DNA of 64,000 nt, from the NCBI GenBank assembly GCA_965243265.1, contig CBDEUL010000009.1:1-64000 (forward strand). Reading direction: 5' to 3'. A program made the position numbers and the translations under genes. Shown here in pieces: positions 35,543 to 44,148 of this stretch; position 1 is the stretch's first letter, and every line of letters starts with the position of its first letter. The notes beneath the pieces are model-generated. The model was not told where the DNA came from. It saw nothing but the letters and a program-made list of their open reading frames with translations, and did not search any database. The stretch comes from Flavicella sp965243265. GTDB lineage: Bacteria > Bacteroidota > Bacteroidia > Flavobacteriales > Flavobacteriaceae.

Positions 35543-36811
35543 TTAAAAGTTAATTAAGTTGTAAACTGTTCGTATATTAAAAAGTGTTACAAGTAAAATA
35601 GACACTATAACAAATAGTATTTTAAGCTTATTCGTTTTTTTCAAAGCTTCCATCAAAATTAAAAACAACAAAATGTCATAGCCTATAAACCACCTGTATT
35701 CTGTTACTGTAAAAGCAACTATTGAAATAACTGCCAAATAAACAAAATACAATATAAATGCTTTGTGCTTAAAAATCTGTTTTATTGAAAGAAGAGGCAA
35801 AAATAGTACTAGCCCAACAAAACGCACGGACCATAATATATTTCTGAAAAAGTTTTTAGCAAAAACTTTGAATGCAAATAAAGGATCTCCAATTAGAAGA
35901 TCAGAGAACGTTAAAGGATAAAAACCTTTATTTGAGTTAACATATTCTTCAACATCTTTCCAATCATATGCCCACACACTTCCACTAGTAAATGGCAAAC
36001 CTTCAATAAAAACCCTCTTTAAACCTAAATAATTTCGTGTCATCCATGTATAGTCTTGTGATGGTGCACTTTTTTTATAAAAACTTAAACTTGAATTTTC
36101 TTTTAAAGAAGGGTAATGCAATATGAGGAGTACTACTATAAAAACACTTAGAAAAATTAATTGCTTTTTAATAAAATCTAGACTTAAAAAACCTTTTCTT
36201 GATACATCTGAATTCTGATTTATAGCATCAAGAAATACATTTGCCAATATTAGAGGAATTACTAATATAACGGATTTTCTTATCGATAAGCCAACTGCTA
36301 ATAAAAGTCCTAAAATCCAATACTTTCTACGACTTTCTTCTTTAAATAATTCTTGAATAATTAAAATAACAAATATTGATAGAAAATAATCATTCGAACT
36401 TTGAGAATAAGCCTTTATCTGAAAAGATTTAACAAGAAAAAGAGCTATTACAAAAAAATTAATTAGGCTACTCTCTGATTTAAACTTTCGTAAGAGATTA
36501 ACTCCAATTAATATATACAATACTTGAGCTATAAAATTAATTGTAAAGAAACTTGTATTTATATTTTCAGTGAAGGAATAAATTGTTTTAATAACTAAAT
36601 AGTAAACAACAGTAGTTCCTTCTGCAATAGAATTATATACACCGTTTTCAAGAAACACATGAAAGTTTTTGATATACCCATCATTATGACCTACGGTCAT
36701 AGAGAAAGGACTATTCCAAAAATAAATTAAAGCAGCCCCTACTAATGCGAAAACAATAAGTGAGCTCCACGCTATTTTCTCAAGTAATTTGAGGTTTATT
36801 TTTTGTATCAT
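35543..36811 (-). CDS. Polytopic membrane protein, possible lipid-linked sugar transferase or polymerase
   Basis: A 422-residue protein with about ten transmembrane helices. An acidic first loop (GHNDGYIKNFHVFLENGVY) after the first helix is reminiscent of GT39/GT83-like GT-C enzymes, and a central loop holds Trp/Tyr/Lys-rich sequence. No firm family match by eye. Its ATG overlaps the stop of the aminotransferase (ATGA). Function not assigned. Confidence 0.6.
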   Translation of the reverse strand: MIQKINLKLLEKIAWSSLIVFALVGAALIYFWNSPFSMTVGHNDGYIKNFHVFLENGVYNSIAEGTTVVYYLVIKTIYSFTENINTSFFTINFIAQVLYILIGVNLLRKFKSESSLINFFVIALFLVKSFQIKAYSQSSNDYFLSIFVILIIQELFKEESRRKYWILGLLLAVGLSIRKSVILVIPLILANVFLDAINQNSDVSRKGFLSLDFIKKQLIFLSVFIVVLLILHYPSLKENSSLSFYKKSAPSQDYTWMTRNYLGLKRVFIEGLPFTSGSVWAYDWKDVEEYVNSNKGFYPLTFSDLLIGDPLFAFKVFAKNFFRNILWSVRFVGLVLFLPLLSIKQIFKHKAFILYFVYLAVISIVAFTVTEYRWFIGYDILLFLILMEALKKTNKLKILFVIVSILLVTLFNIRTVYNLINF

Positions 36812-37902
36812 TCAAAAACAGGTTTCACATTCAACTCATAAAACAAAGGCATTCTTACTAAACAATCTGCAAACCTATCACAGTTTACCAATTCCCTCCC
36901 ATCATGCTTATTTTGATAAAAAGGGCTCTTATGTAAACTTAAATAATGAAAAACAGCATTTATTCCTTTCTTTTTCCACTCATCAATAAAAATAGTTCTT
37001 TCTTCAATAGAATTACATGCTAAATAAAACATATGAGCATTATTTGTAGCATAATCTGGAACAACAGGTAATTTAATTTTACCCTTAAACTTCTCTTGTG
37101 AGAAATACTCGTAATAAGCATTCCAATGTTCTTTTCTTTTATTCTGGATACTTTCTAAGTTTTCTAATTGCGCCCACAAAAAAGCAGAAATTATTTCAGA
37201 CGGTAAAAAAGAAGACCCTACATCTACCCAACCATATTTATCAACCTCTCCTCTAAAAAAAGCAGATCTGTTTGTTCCTTTTTCCCAAATAATTTCAGCC
37301 CGCTCTATAAATTGTTCATCATTAACCCCTAATAAACCTCCTTCTCCTGAAATAATATTCTTTGTCTCGTGAAAAGAAAAAGCAGATAAATGTCCTATAC
37401 TCCCAAGAGCCCTTCCTTTATAGTAAGAATCTATTGCTTGAGCAGCATCTTCAACAACATAAATATTGTGTTTTTTAGCAATACTCATAATTGTATCCAT
37501 CTCACATGCTACCCCTGCATAATGCACCACTACAATCGCTTTCGTTTTTGATGTTATAAGTCCTTCTATTTTAGTTTCATCAATATTAGGTTGATCTTCT
37601 CTTGAATCGGCAAAAACGACCTTAGCTCCTCTTAAAACAAATGCGTTTGCTGTAGATACAAAAGTATATGAAGGCATAATAACTTCATCTCCTGGCTCAA
37701 TATTCAACAATATGGAGCACATCTCTAAAGCATCTGTACAAGAAGTTGTCATTAAAGTCTTTTTAATACCAAATCTTTTTTCAAAAAAGGTTTGACATTT
37801 CTGAGTATATTTTCCATTTCCAGAAATTTTACCAGAAGCTACGGCATCTTCAATGTATTTAGTTTCGTTACCTGTTAAATAAGGTTTATTAAATGGAATC
37901 AT
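36808..37902 (-). CDS. dTDP-4-amino-4,6-dideoxygalactose transaminase-like (WecE/RffA), PLP-dependent
   Basis: A 364-residue DegT/DnrJ aminotransferase strongly like WecE: PGDEVIMPSYTFVSTANAFVLRGAK, VVEDAAQAID, and the PLP lysine in SFHETKN. It converts a nucleotide 4-keto-6-deoxysugar to the 4-amino sugar. The C-terminus ends right after RMPLFYELNV, some 10-15 residues shorter than WecE as I remember it. No RmlA/RmlB-type gene for the substrate is in the window. Confidence 0.88.
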   Translation of the reverse strand: MIPFNKPYLTGNETKYIEDAVASGKISGNGKYTQKCQTFFEKRFGIKKTLMTTSCTDALEMCSILLNIEPGDEVIMPSYTFVSTANAFVLRGAKVVFADSREDQPNIDETKIEGLITSKTKAIVVVHYAGVACEMDTIMSIAKKHNIYVVEDAAQAIDSYYKGRALGSIGHLSAFSFHETKNIISGEGGLLGVNDEQFIERAEIIWEKGTNRSAFFRGEVDKYGWVDVGSSFLPSEIISAFLWAQLENLESIQNKRKEHWNAYYEYFSQEKFKGKIKLPVVPDYATNNAHMFYLACNSIEERTIFIDEWKKKGINAVFHYLSLHKSPFYQNKHDGRELVNCDRFADCLVRMPLFYELNVKPVFE

Positions 37903-37904
37903 AA

Positions 37905-39077
37905 TTAACGTATAATTATTTTATAGTTACTCTGTAGCTCTTTAATCTCCTCTAGTGTATTATCTCTATTTTTAGATTCTATTACAATATGTCCTATTCT
38001 GTCTGGTCCTACTTCAAACTTGTTTACTAGATCTCCTTTAGAGTAATCAATTTTTATTTCATTTACATTATACTTATCAGTCTTAACTTCTAGTTTCTCA
38101 AAAACTCCAGTTTTATCAGAAATAAATAACAGTGATGCATTTGGCCTTTTGGGAACAAAATCAACTTCAATTTTATTACCTAATGAAACATCTAAAATAT
38201 ATTTATAGTAATCAACCTCATAATACAAAGCAACTTGTTCCGCAAGACAAGTAGCACCAACTCTAGCACCTACTTCTAACACGTAAACCTCATTGTTTTG
38301 TAAAATAAAATCAAAATTCATAGCACAATCATCTAAACCTAAGGATTGTACCGTAAGTTCTATTTGTTTGCAAACTTCATCATTTATTGAGTTTTCTAAT
38401 TTATAAGGTACAAAATGACCTATAGGCACATCTGTTTTTCCATGATAGACTATATCTCCATGTACCATAGAAAAAGTTACATTTCCATTAATAACAGCTG
38501 CCTGCGCACCAAATTCTTCTCCCTTTATAAATTCTTCAACTATGATATAATCCTTTTTTGTATAGGAAAAAGAATATTCAAAAGCTTCTTTTAGTTCAGA
38601 TATACTATCTACCTTAATAATACCTCTACTTCCACTTGTATCCGTCGCTTTAAACATTAACGGAGTATTTAACTCTTCAAAACATTTCTCCGCATCCTCT
38701 AATGTGATTACTTTTCGATATCTAGCAGTCTTAACCCCATATTCTTCAAAAGCATCTTTCATTAGCAACTTGTCATTGGTCAATATTGCTGCATTGTATC
38801 CTATACCTGACAACCCTAAGTTGTCATTTACATAACCTATGGTACCTATAGCCACATCTGTACCTGTAGTACAAATTGCATCAATTTTTTCAGTTTTAGA
38901 TATTTCTAATACTTTTTCTTTATCTGTCGTATCAACATAATATACTTTATCCGCGTACTTAAACCCTGGATAATCTCCATCAACACTGACTACAATTGTA
39001 TAATACCCTTCCTCTTTCGCCTTTTTTATCAAAGGTTCTTGATAAATACCTGCCCCCAAAATCAAAACTTTCGTCAT
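37905..39077 (-). CDS. ATP-grasp domain protein
   Basis: A 390-residue protein. The N-terminal Rossmann-like preATP-grasp domain (VLILGAGIYQEPLI) is followed by an ATP-grasp fold with IVEEFIKGEEF, NFDFILQNNEVYVLEVGARVG and the Mg-binding Glu/Asn pattern, similar to carbamoyl-phosphate synthase/PurK-type ligases. It probably joins a carboxylate to an amine, for example an amino acid to an amino sugar. It is 2 bp upstream of the WecE-like gene, whose amino sugar is an attractive acceptor (inference). Confidence 0.85.
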   Translation of the reverse strand: MTKVLILGAGIYQEPLIKKAKEEGYYTIVVSVDGDYPGFKYADKVYYVDTTDKEKVLEISKTEKIDAICTTGTDVAIGTIGYVNDNLGLSGIGYNAAILTNDKLLMKDAFEEYGVKTARYRKVITLEDAEKCFEELNTPLMFKATDTSGSRGIIKVDSISELKEAFEYSFSYTKKDYIIVEEFIKGEEFGAQAAVINGNVTFSMVHGDIVYHGKTDVPIGHFVPYKLENSINDEVCKQIELTVQSLGLDDCAMNFDFILQNNEVYVLEVGARVGATCLAEQVALYYEVDYYKYILDVSLGNKIEVDFVPKRPNASLLFISDKTGVFEKLEVKTDKYNVNEIKIDYSKGDLVNKFEVGPDRIGHIVIESKNRDNTLEEIKELQSNYKIIIR

Positions 39078-39090
39078 CTTCTATATCTAC

Positions 39091-39978
39091 TTATTGTAAA
39101 TTTTTAATTTCTTTTTGATTAGAATCAATTAATAAAACTATCCAACCAACTGCTCCTACTAATACTTTGATAAAATACATTAAAAAAGAAATAATAACCG
39201 CTGTAGAAGTTGCTACACCGTATAAAGATAGCATCCCAACAAATACACCTTCTCTAACTCCTATTCCCCCTAATGATATTGGTAAAACTATAGCAAAATA
39301 TACCAAAGGCATTATGATCAAAAAATTATAAAACTCTATATCTAAATCAAAATAGCTAGATAACAGCCATGCTATACTTACATCTCCCATTTGCCCTATA
39401 AATGATAAGACTATAATAGGCAAAACTGTAGTATAAGAAATGGTTATTTTTTTATTTAAAAAAGAAACTAGAAGAGGGATTAATGATATTGTAAATAATA
39501 ATATTATTAATCTATATTCTTTCAAGAAAGTAAGGTTTAATCCTTCAGGTGTTTCAAAAAAAACTCCCCCCACAACTAACACCAAAAACAATACATATAC
39601 TCCTGAAAAACGCTCTACAACAGTTAAACTAGTAGCCTTTTTTAATTTAACCCCATAAGAGTTCATCATTTTTTTTGTTCGAACCACATCTCCTCCAATC
39701 GCTCCTGGTAAAAAAATATTATAAAAAGCTCCTATTAAATAATACTTATACAATAAAAAGACATTTGTTTTTCCACAAAATTTAGAACATAAAATATTCC
39801 ACCTAACAGACATGAAAAAAATAGAGGTAAATGTAATCAAAACACCTAATAGTATTTCTATACCAATGTATATATCCATATCTCCTAATACAGATATGTC
39901 TACACTAGTAAAAAGAAATATTAAAAAAACAACTGTTACAGTTGCTTTCAATATTTTATGTAAATTAAAGTATTTCAT
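39091..39978 (-). CDS. Flippase-like membrane protein (lysylphosphatidylglycerol synthase TM-domain family)
   Basis: About 295 residues with seven to eight transmembrane helices. The family signature is visible as NIFLPGAIGGDVVRTKKM and VVERFSGVYVL, with PISLGGIGVREGVFVGML near the C-terminus. Homologues are annotated as UPF0104/AglD-like and are linked to polyisoprenyl- or lipid-linked transport. ATG 39978 places the start just before the first helix; ATG 40002 is an alternative. Confidence 0.85.
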   Translation of the reverse strand: MKYFNLHKILKATVTVVFLIFLFTSVDISVLGDMDIYIGIEILLGVLITFTSIFFMSVRWNILCSKFCGKTNVFLLYKYYLIGAFYNIFLPGAIGGDVVRTKKMMNSYGVKLKKATSLTVVERFSGVYVLFLVLVVGGVFFETPEGLNLTFLKEYRLIILLFTISLIPLLVSFLNKKITISYTTVLPIIVLSFIGQMGDVSIAWLLSSYFDLDIEFYNFLIIMPLVYFAIVLPISLGGIGVREGVFVGMLSLYGVATSTAVIISFLMYFIKVLVGAVGWIVLLIDSNQKEIKNLQ

Positions 39979-40079
39979 AAATAATATAAGGCCTACCTTC
40001 ATCTTAAAATTAATAACCTATTAGAAAGTAGTATTACTCTCATTTTCTTAACTCTAATTTTTGAAATAAACGAAAATAT

Positions 40080-40577
40080 CTACCCTTCAACTTTCTTAAT
40101 TAGTTTAGCGGGAATTCCTCCTACTATTGAAAAATCTGGAACATCTTTAGTAACAACACTTCCTGCTGCTACTAAAACTCCTTTACCTATTTTAACGTTA
40201 TTTGTAATCACTACATGAGATCCCAACCATGTTCCTTCCCCTATTTCTATTTTCCCAAAATCATATGGACCAAACCTATAAGACTTTTCTTTAAGAGTAT
40301 GATTTCCTGCTACTATTGAACAAAAAGGACCAATCATAACTTCATCTTCTAAAAATATATCTCCTCCGCCTAAATAAGAGTTATAACCTATGTATACATT
40401 ATCTCCGATAGTTATTTTTTTAGGGGAATAAATATTCACCCTTGAACTAACTTTTAAATTTTTACCACATTTCGTTACAATCTTCTCAACCAGTTTACCT
40501 CTCCATCGGATATAAACTCCATTCGCTGGTAACAAATTAAAGAGTCCTTGAATTATAGAATATAAAAAATAACCCAT
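40080..40577 (-). CDS. Hexapeptide-repeat acyltransferase (left-handed beta-helix)
   Basis: A 165-residue protein. Repeats of the [LIV]-G-x-x-x-x type form the beta-helix (ITIGDNVYIGYNSYLGGG..., IEIGEGTWLGSHVVITNNVKIGKGVLVAAGSVVTKDVPD), with a His in VAGNHTL as the likely catalytic residue. It probably O- or N-acetylates a sugar of the polymer. A single base pair plus stop separates it from the GT2 gene. Confidence 0.9.
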   Translation of the reverse strand: MGYFLYSIIQGLFNLLPANGVYIRWRGKLVEKIVTKCGKNLKVSSRVNIYSPKKITIGDNVYIGYNSYLGGGDIFLEDEVMIGPFCSIVAGNHTLKEKSYRFGPYDFGKIEIGEGTWLGSHVVITNNVKIGKGVLVAAGSVVTKDVPDFSIVGGIPAKLIKKVEG

Positions 40578-40580
40578 ACA

Positions 40581-41507
40581 CTATTTATTATAATGATTTC
40601 TAATCTTATACTTTGGAAAACCATTAACCTCAAATAAAATTCTAATTAAGTATTCACCAATAATACCTATAGAAAAAAGTGTTAACCCTCCATAAAAATT
40701 AATCATTAAAACACTAGAAGTCCATCCCGTAACCCCTATACCCCCGATAAAATACCTAACAAGAAAATAAACAGATAATAAAACACTTATAAACATTCCA
40801 AAAAGCCCTAAAAAGCTTATCATCTTAAGAGGTATTGAGCTAAAATTAATAATATTATCAAAAGTTGTTTTTATCAATTTTAAAGGTGTGTAATTTGATG
40901 TTCCGTAGGCTCTCGAATTATGCTGTATTTCCACATTAACTATTCGATTGGTTGATTTCAATATCAGCGGACCTATTACAGGAAACATTGTTCTATGAGA
41001 AACCAAAGTATCAACAACACATTTTCTAAGAACCCTAAAAGGAGACATTACTAAACTTTTAGGCTTTTTAAAAATTTTAGTATTCACAAACCTTATAAAT
41101 AAACTGCCTATATTTCTAATTTTATTATGTTCTTTCCTTTTAGGTTTACCTAAAACCACATCTATATCCTCATTCTTAACAAGATGATTTAACATTTTGG
41201 GTATCTCTTCAGGAGGATGTTGCAAATCATCATCCATAGTGACTACATAATCACCTGTAGCATGCTCTAAACCACATAGTAAAGATCTAAATTGTCCTAC
41301 ATTAAACATTAAGTCAATTGCTTCTACCTGGTCATACCTCTTAGATAGTTCTCTTAACACTAACATAGTTCCATCTGGAGAACAATCATTTACAAGAATG
41401 ATTTGTAATGTATACTGATACTTTTCTTCTAAAACCAACAGCCTACCTATAAGTTCTTTTATAGATTTTTCTGATTTATAGCAAGGTATAACAACTGAAA
41501 TTTTCAT
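40581..41507 (-). CDS. Glycosyltransferase family 2 with C-terminal membrane anchor (GtrB/DPM-like)
   Basis: A 308-residue protein. The catalytic domain has VVIPCYKSEKSIKEL, VNDCSPDGT and TMDDDLQHPP (DxD). Two transmembrane helices follow at about 230-295, as in GtrB/ArnC enzymes that load a sugar onto undecaprenyl phosphate. Together with the flippase-like protein this could feed periplasmic side-branching. It is 6 bp after aroQ. Confidence 0.92.
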   Translation of the reverse strand: MKISVVIPCYKSEKSIKELIGRLLVLEEKYQYTLQIILVNDCSPDGTMLVLRELSKRYDQVEAIDLMFNVGQFRSLLCGLEHATGDYVVTMDDDLQHPPEEIPKMLNHLVKNEDIDVVLGKPKRKEHNKIRNIGSLFIRFVNTKIFKKPKSLVMSPFRVLRKCVVDTLVSHRTMFPVIGPLILKSTNRIVNVEIQHNSRAYGTSNYTPLKLIKTTFDNIINFSSIPLKMISFLGLFGMFISVLLSVYFLVRYFIGGIGVTGWTSSVLMINFYGGLTLFSIGIIGEYLIRILFEVNGFPKYKIRNHYNK

Positions 41508-41513
41508 AATTAC

Positions 41514-41927
41514 CTATAACAAACTTTCAATTCCTAAATCATAACTCTTCAAACCAAAACCTAAAATTACACCTTTACAAACTGGTGATAAAAATGATTT
41601 ATGTCTAAACTCTTCTCGTTGGTGTACGTTAGAAATATGTACTTCCACAACAGGAGCATTTATTCCTTTAATAGCATCTGCTATAGCGATAGAAGTATGT
41701 GTAAATGCACCAGCATTTAAAACAATTCCATTATAAGAAAAACCAACATAGTGAAGTTTATCAATCAATTCACCTTCGTGATTTGATTGAAAATATTCCA
41801 ATTCAACTTTTGGAAAACGCTTTTTTAATTCTTCTAAATATTCTTCAAAAGAAACACTACCATAAACATCGGGCTCTCTCTTACCTAAAAGGTTTAAATT
41901 TGGGCCATTTATAATTAAAATTTTCAT
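41514..41927 (-). CDS. aroQ: 3-dehydroquinate dehydratase, type II
   Basis: A 137-residue protein. The start motif MKILIINGPNLNLLG contains the conserved GPNLN, and Tyr (KREPDVYG) is the catalytic base. NAGAFTHTSIAI, EVHISN and HREEFRHKS-like segments follow. It makes 3-dehydroshikimate in the shikimate pathway. ATG 41927 is the family start; the upstream in-frame extension is not conserved. It is divergent from xerD. Confidence 0.93.
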   Translation of the reverse strand: MKILIINGPNLNLLGKREPDVYGSVSFEEYLEELKKRFPKVELEYFQSNHEGELIDKLHYVGFSYNGIVLNAGAFTHTSIAIADAIKGINAPVVEVHISNVHQREEFRHKSFLSPVCKGVILGFGLKSYDLGIESLL

Positions 41928-41954
41928 GACGTTTCCACTTTCTTTAAGTTTCTG

Positions 41955-41962
41955 CAAAAATA
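41955..41962 (-). promoter_or_regulatory. -7 element of the aroQ/polysaccharide operon
   Basis: TATTTTTG on the minus strand, 28 bp before the aroQ ATG, matches TAnnTTTG. The -33 region is weak (TTA instead of TTG). It may drive the long minus-strand transcript running into the polysaccharide genes. Confidence 0.4.
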
Positions 41963-42084
41963 CTAATGTTCTTTGGAATAATAACTTTCTTTCAATTAAA
42001 TGTTTTACATTTTCCCTTATTAAATATAGAAATATTAAAAAATCAAACTAAAAAAAATACACTATTTTTAACAAATTTTTTTAT

Positions 42085-42981
42085 ATGAAATGGTCTACAT
42101 CTCTCAATAATTACAAAACCTATCTTAAAATAGAAAGAGGACTTTCTCAAAACACTATTTTAAGCTATCAAAGAGATGTTCAAAAACTTATAACTTTTTT
42201 AGAGGATCATAAAAATTCTATAAGCCCTGAAAAAATTGAAAAAAATACGCTTCAAGAATTCATATACCAAACAGCTAAAAAAATAAATTCAAAATCTCAA
42301 GCTCGCCTTATATCTGGACTGCGCAACTTTTTTGATTATCTGATTTTTGAAGGTTTACGAGAAAACAACCCTACGGAGTTAATAGAATCTCCAAAAACAG
42401 GTCGAAAACTTCCAGATACCTTATCTTTAAATGAAATTGATTCACTCATCAACTCCATTGATCTTAGCCACCCTCAAGGAGAAAGAAACAGAACCATTTT
42501 AGAAACACTATATAGTTGTGGTTTACGTGTTACTGAATTGATTACTTTACAAATGTCGGATCTTTTTTTTGAAGAAGGATTTATTAGGGTTATTGGAAAG
42601 GGTGATAAGCAACGTTTTGTTCCTATTTGTGCAAAAAACCAAAAGTATATAAAAAATTACATAGTTAAAGATCGCTGTCATATAACCCCTCAAAAGGGAT
42701 ATGAAGACACCCTCTTTCTTAACCGCAGAGGAAAACAACTTACCCGAGTAATGATTTTTACGATTATAAAAAACTTAGCAAACGAAATAGGTTTACACAA
42801 AAACATAAGCCCCCATACATTTAGGCACTCATTTGCCACACATCTCCTTGAACGAGGTGCTGACCTTAGAGCTATACAACAGATGTTAGGGCATGAAAGC
42901 ATTACAACTACAGAAATCTATATGCATTTAGACAGGTCACATTTAAAAGAAGTTGTAAACAACTTTCATCCTAGGCGATAA
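42085..42981 (+). CDS. xerD: Site-specific tyrosine recombinase XerD
   Basis: A 298-residue protein. The N-terminal SAM-like core-binding domain (1-105) is followed by the catalytic domain with Arg in CGLRVTEL, Lys in GKGDKQR, HTFRHSFATHLLERG (His/Arg) and the nucleophile Tyr in TTEIYMH. It resolves chromosome dimers at dif with XerC. Length and context (beside aroQ, no integrase-type neighbours) support a housekeeping XerD rather than a phage integrase. It ends one base before lpxK, convergent. Confidence 0.93.
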   Translation: MKWSTSLNNYKTYLKIERGLSQNTILSYQRDVQKLITFLEDHKNSISPEKIEKNTLQEFIYQTAKKINSKSQARLISGLRNFFDYLIFEGLRENNPTELIESPKTGRKLPDTLSLNEIDSLINSIDLSHPQGERNRTILETLYSCGLRVTELITLQMSDLFFEEGFIRVIGKGDKQRFVPICAKNQKYIKNYIVKDRCHITPQKGYEDTLFLNRRGKQLTRVMIFTIIKNLANEIGLHKNISPHTFRHSFATHLLERGADLRAIQQMLGHESITTTEIYMHLDRSHLKEVVNNFHPRR

Positions 42982-44025
42982 TTATTTTATATGATCTGCA
43001 ATCTCCTTGTCAAAAACAGAAGCATTTTTCAAAAAAGATGTTTGTATCCCTATAGAATAAAGATCATTTAATCGACCATTCAAGCGGGTAAAATCTTTTT
43101 CTGTAGTTAGAAAAATTTTCTTTGTACTATTTATTTCAGAAAACGTTTTTTTGATGTTTACAATATCATTGTCTGTAAAATTATGATGGTCCGGAAAATC
43201 TAAATGTTTAAATGATATTTCATTCTTTTCCAAAAAAGTCAATAAGGGCTTAGGCTTTGCAATTCCTGTAACCAAAATCACCTCATATGAAGCTAATAAA
43301 ACAAGAGGAATTTCTTCAGACAAAGATTTAACAACATTATCATATGCAATCGATGTAAAAAATACTTTTTGACGACTTACAGGAGCTATCTTTTTAACAA
43401 TTTTTAATTGTTCTTTTTCACCTAAATCTTGAGGACACTTAGTGACAATAATTACATCGGCTCTTTTAGCTCCTTCTCTAGTTTCTCGTAAATTTCCTGT
43501 AGGTAAAATAAAATCACTCGTATACAACTGTCCGTAAGATGTCAACAACACATAAAAACTAGCTTTTACTTTTCTATGCTGGTAAGCATCATCTAACAAA
43601 ACTAAATCCAAATTAGGCTCCAATTTCAATAATTGTTCTATTCCATTAACCCTATTAGCGTCAACAGCTACCTTAATGCTTTTAAATTTTGAAAAAAACT
43701 GAAAAGGCTCGTCCCCCAATTCTTCTACTGTAGTAGAATCTGTCGCACAAATAAACCCTTCTGATTTACGTTTATAGCCCCTACTTAACACAGCTATTTT
43801 ATGTCTATCTTTTAACAAACGAACCAAATATTCAATTTGAGGTGTTTTTCCTGTTCCTCCAACACTTAAATTCCCCACTGCAATAACAGGAATATCAAAA
43901 GAACGCTGTTTCAACACTCCCCAATCAAAACACTTATTCCTTAAAGTAACAACACTACCATAGATAAATGTCAAAGGAAAAAGAAGATAACGTATTATTT
44001 TTACAGCTTTATTACTACTATCCAT
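42982..44025 (-). CDS. lpxK: Tetraacyldisaccharide 4'-kinase
   Basis: A 347-residue protein. An N-terminal membrane-associated helix precedes the P-loop-like VGNLSVGGTGKTPQIEYLV. LSRGYKRKS, GDEPFQFFSKF and LDDAYQHRKV follow. It phosphorylates the lipid A disaccharide at the 4' position. It shares no overlap with xerD (adjacent bases). Confidence 0.94.
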   Translation of the reverse strand: MDSSNKAVKIIRYLLFPLTFIYGSVVTLRNKCFDWGVLKQRSFDIPVIAVGNLSVGGTGKTPQIEYLVRLLKDRHKIAVLSRGYKRKSEGFICATDSTTVEELGDEPFQFFSKFKSIKVAVDANRVNGIEQLLKLEPNLDLVLLDDAYQHRKVKASFYVLLTSYGQLYTSDFILPTGNLRETREGAKRADVIIVTKCPQDLGEKEQLKIVKKIAPVSRQKVFFTSIAYDNVVKSLSEEIPLVLLASYEVILVTGIAKPKPLLTFLEKNEISFKHLDFPDHHNFTDNDIVNIKKTFSEINSTKKIFLTTEKDFTRLNGRLNDLYSIGIQTSFLKNASVFDKEIADHIK

Positions 44026-44122
44026 CCTTTATTTGAATATTTTACTCCAAAAACAAACCTATGAACAATTCTAATACAAACAAAAAAAAGGTTTATATTT
44101 CTCTAAATACTTGAGCTTTTTA

Positions 44123-44130
44123 TAAATTTG
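44123..44130 (+). promoter_or_regulatory. -7 element upstream of the NIF3-family gene
   Basis: TAAATTTG, 18 bp before the ATG at 44149. Matches TAnnTTTG; the -33 element is weak. Confidence 0.45.
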
Positions 44131-44148
44131 AATTTCAATAAAATAAAT

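Noticed and set aside
42085..42981. Tyrosine recombinase as a mobile-element integrase
   Set aside because: Length, motifs and neighbours (aroQ, lpxK) fit the housekeeping XerD; no attachment repeats or cargo were seen.
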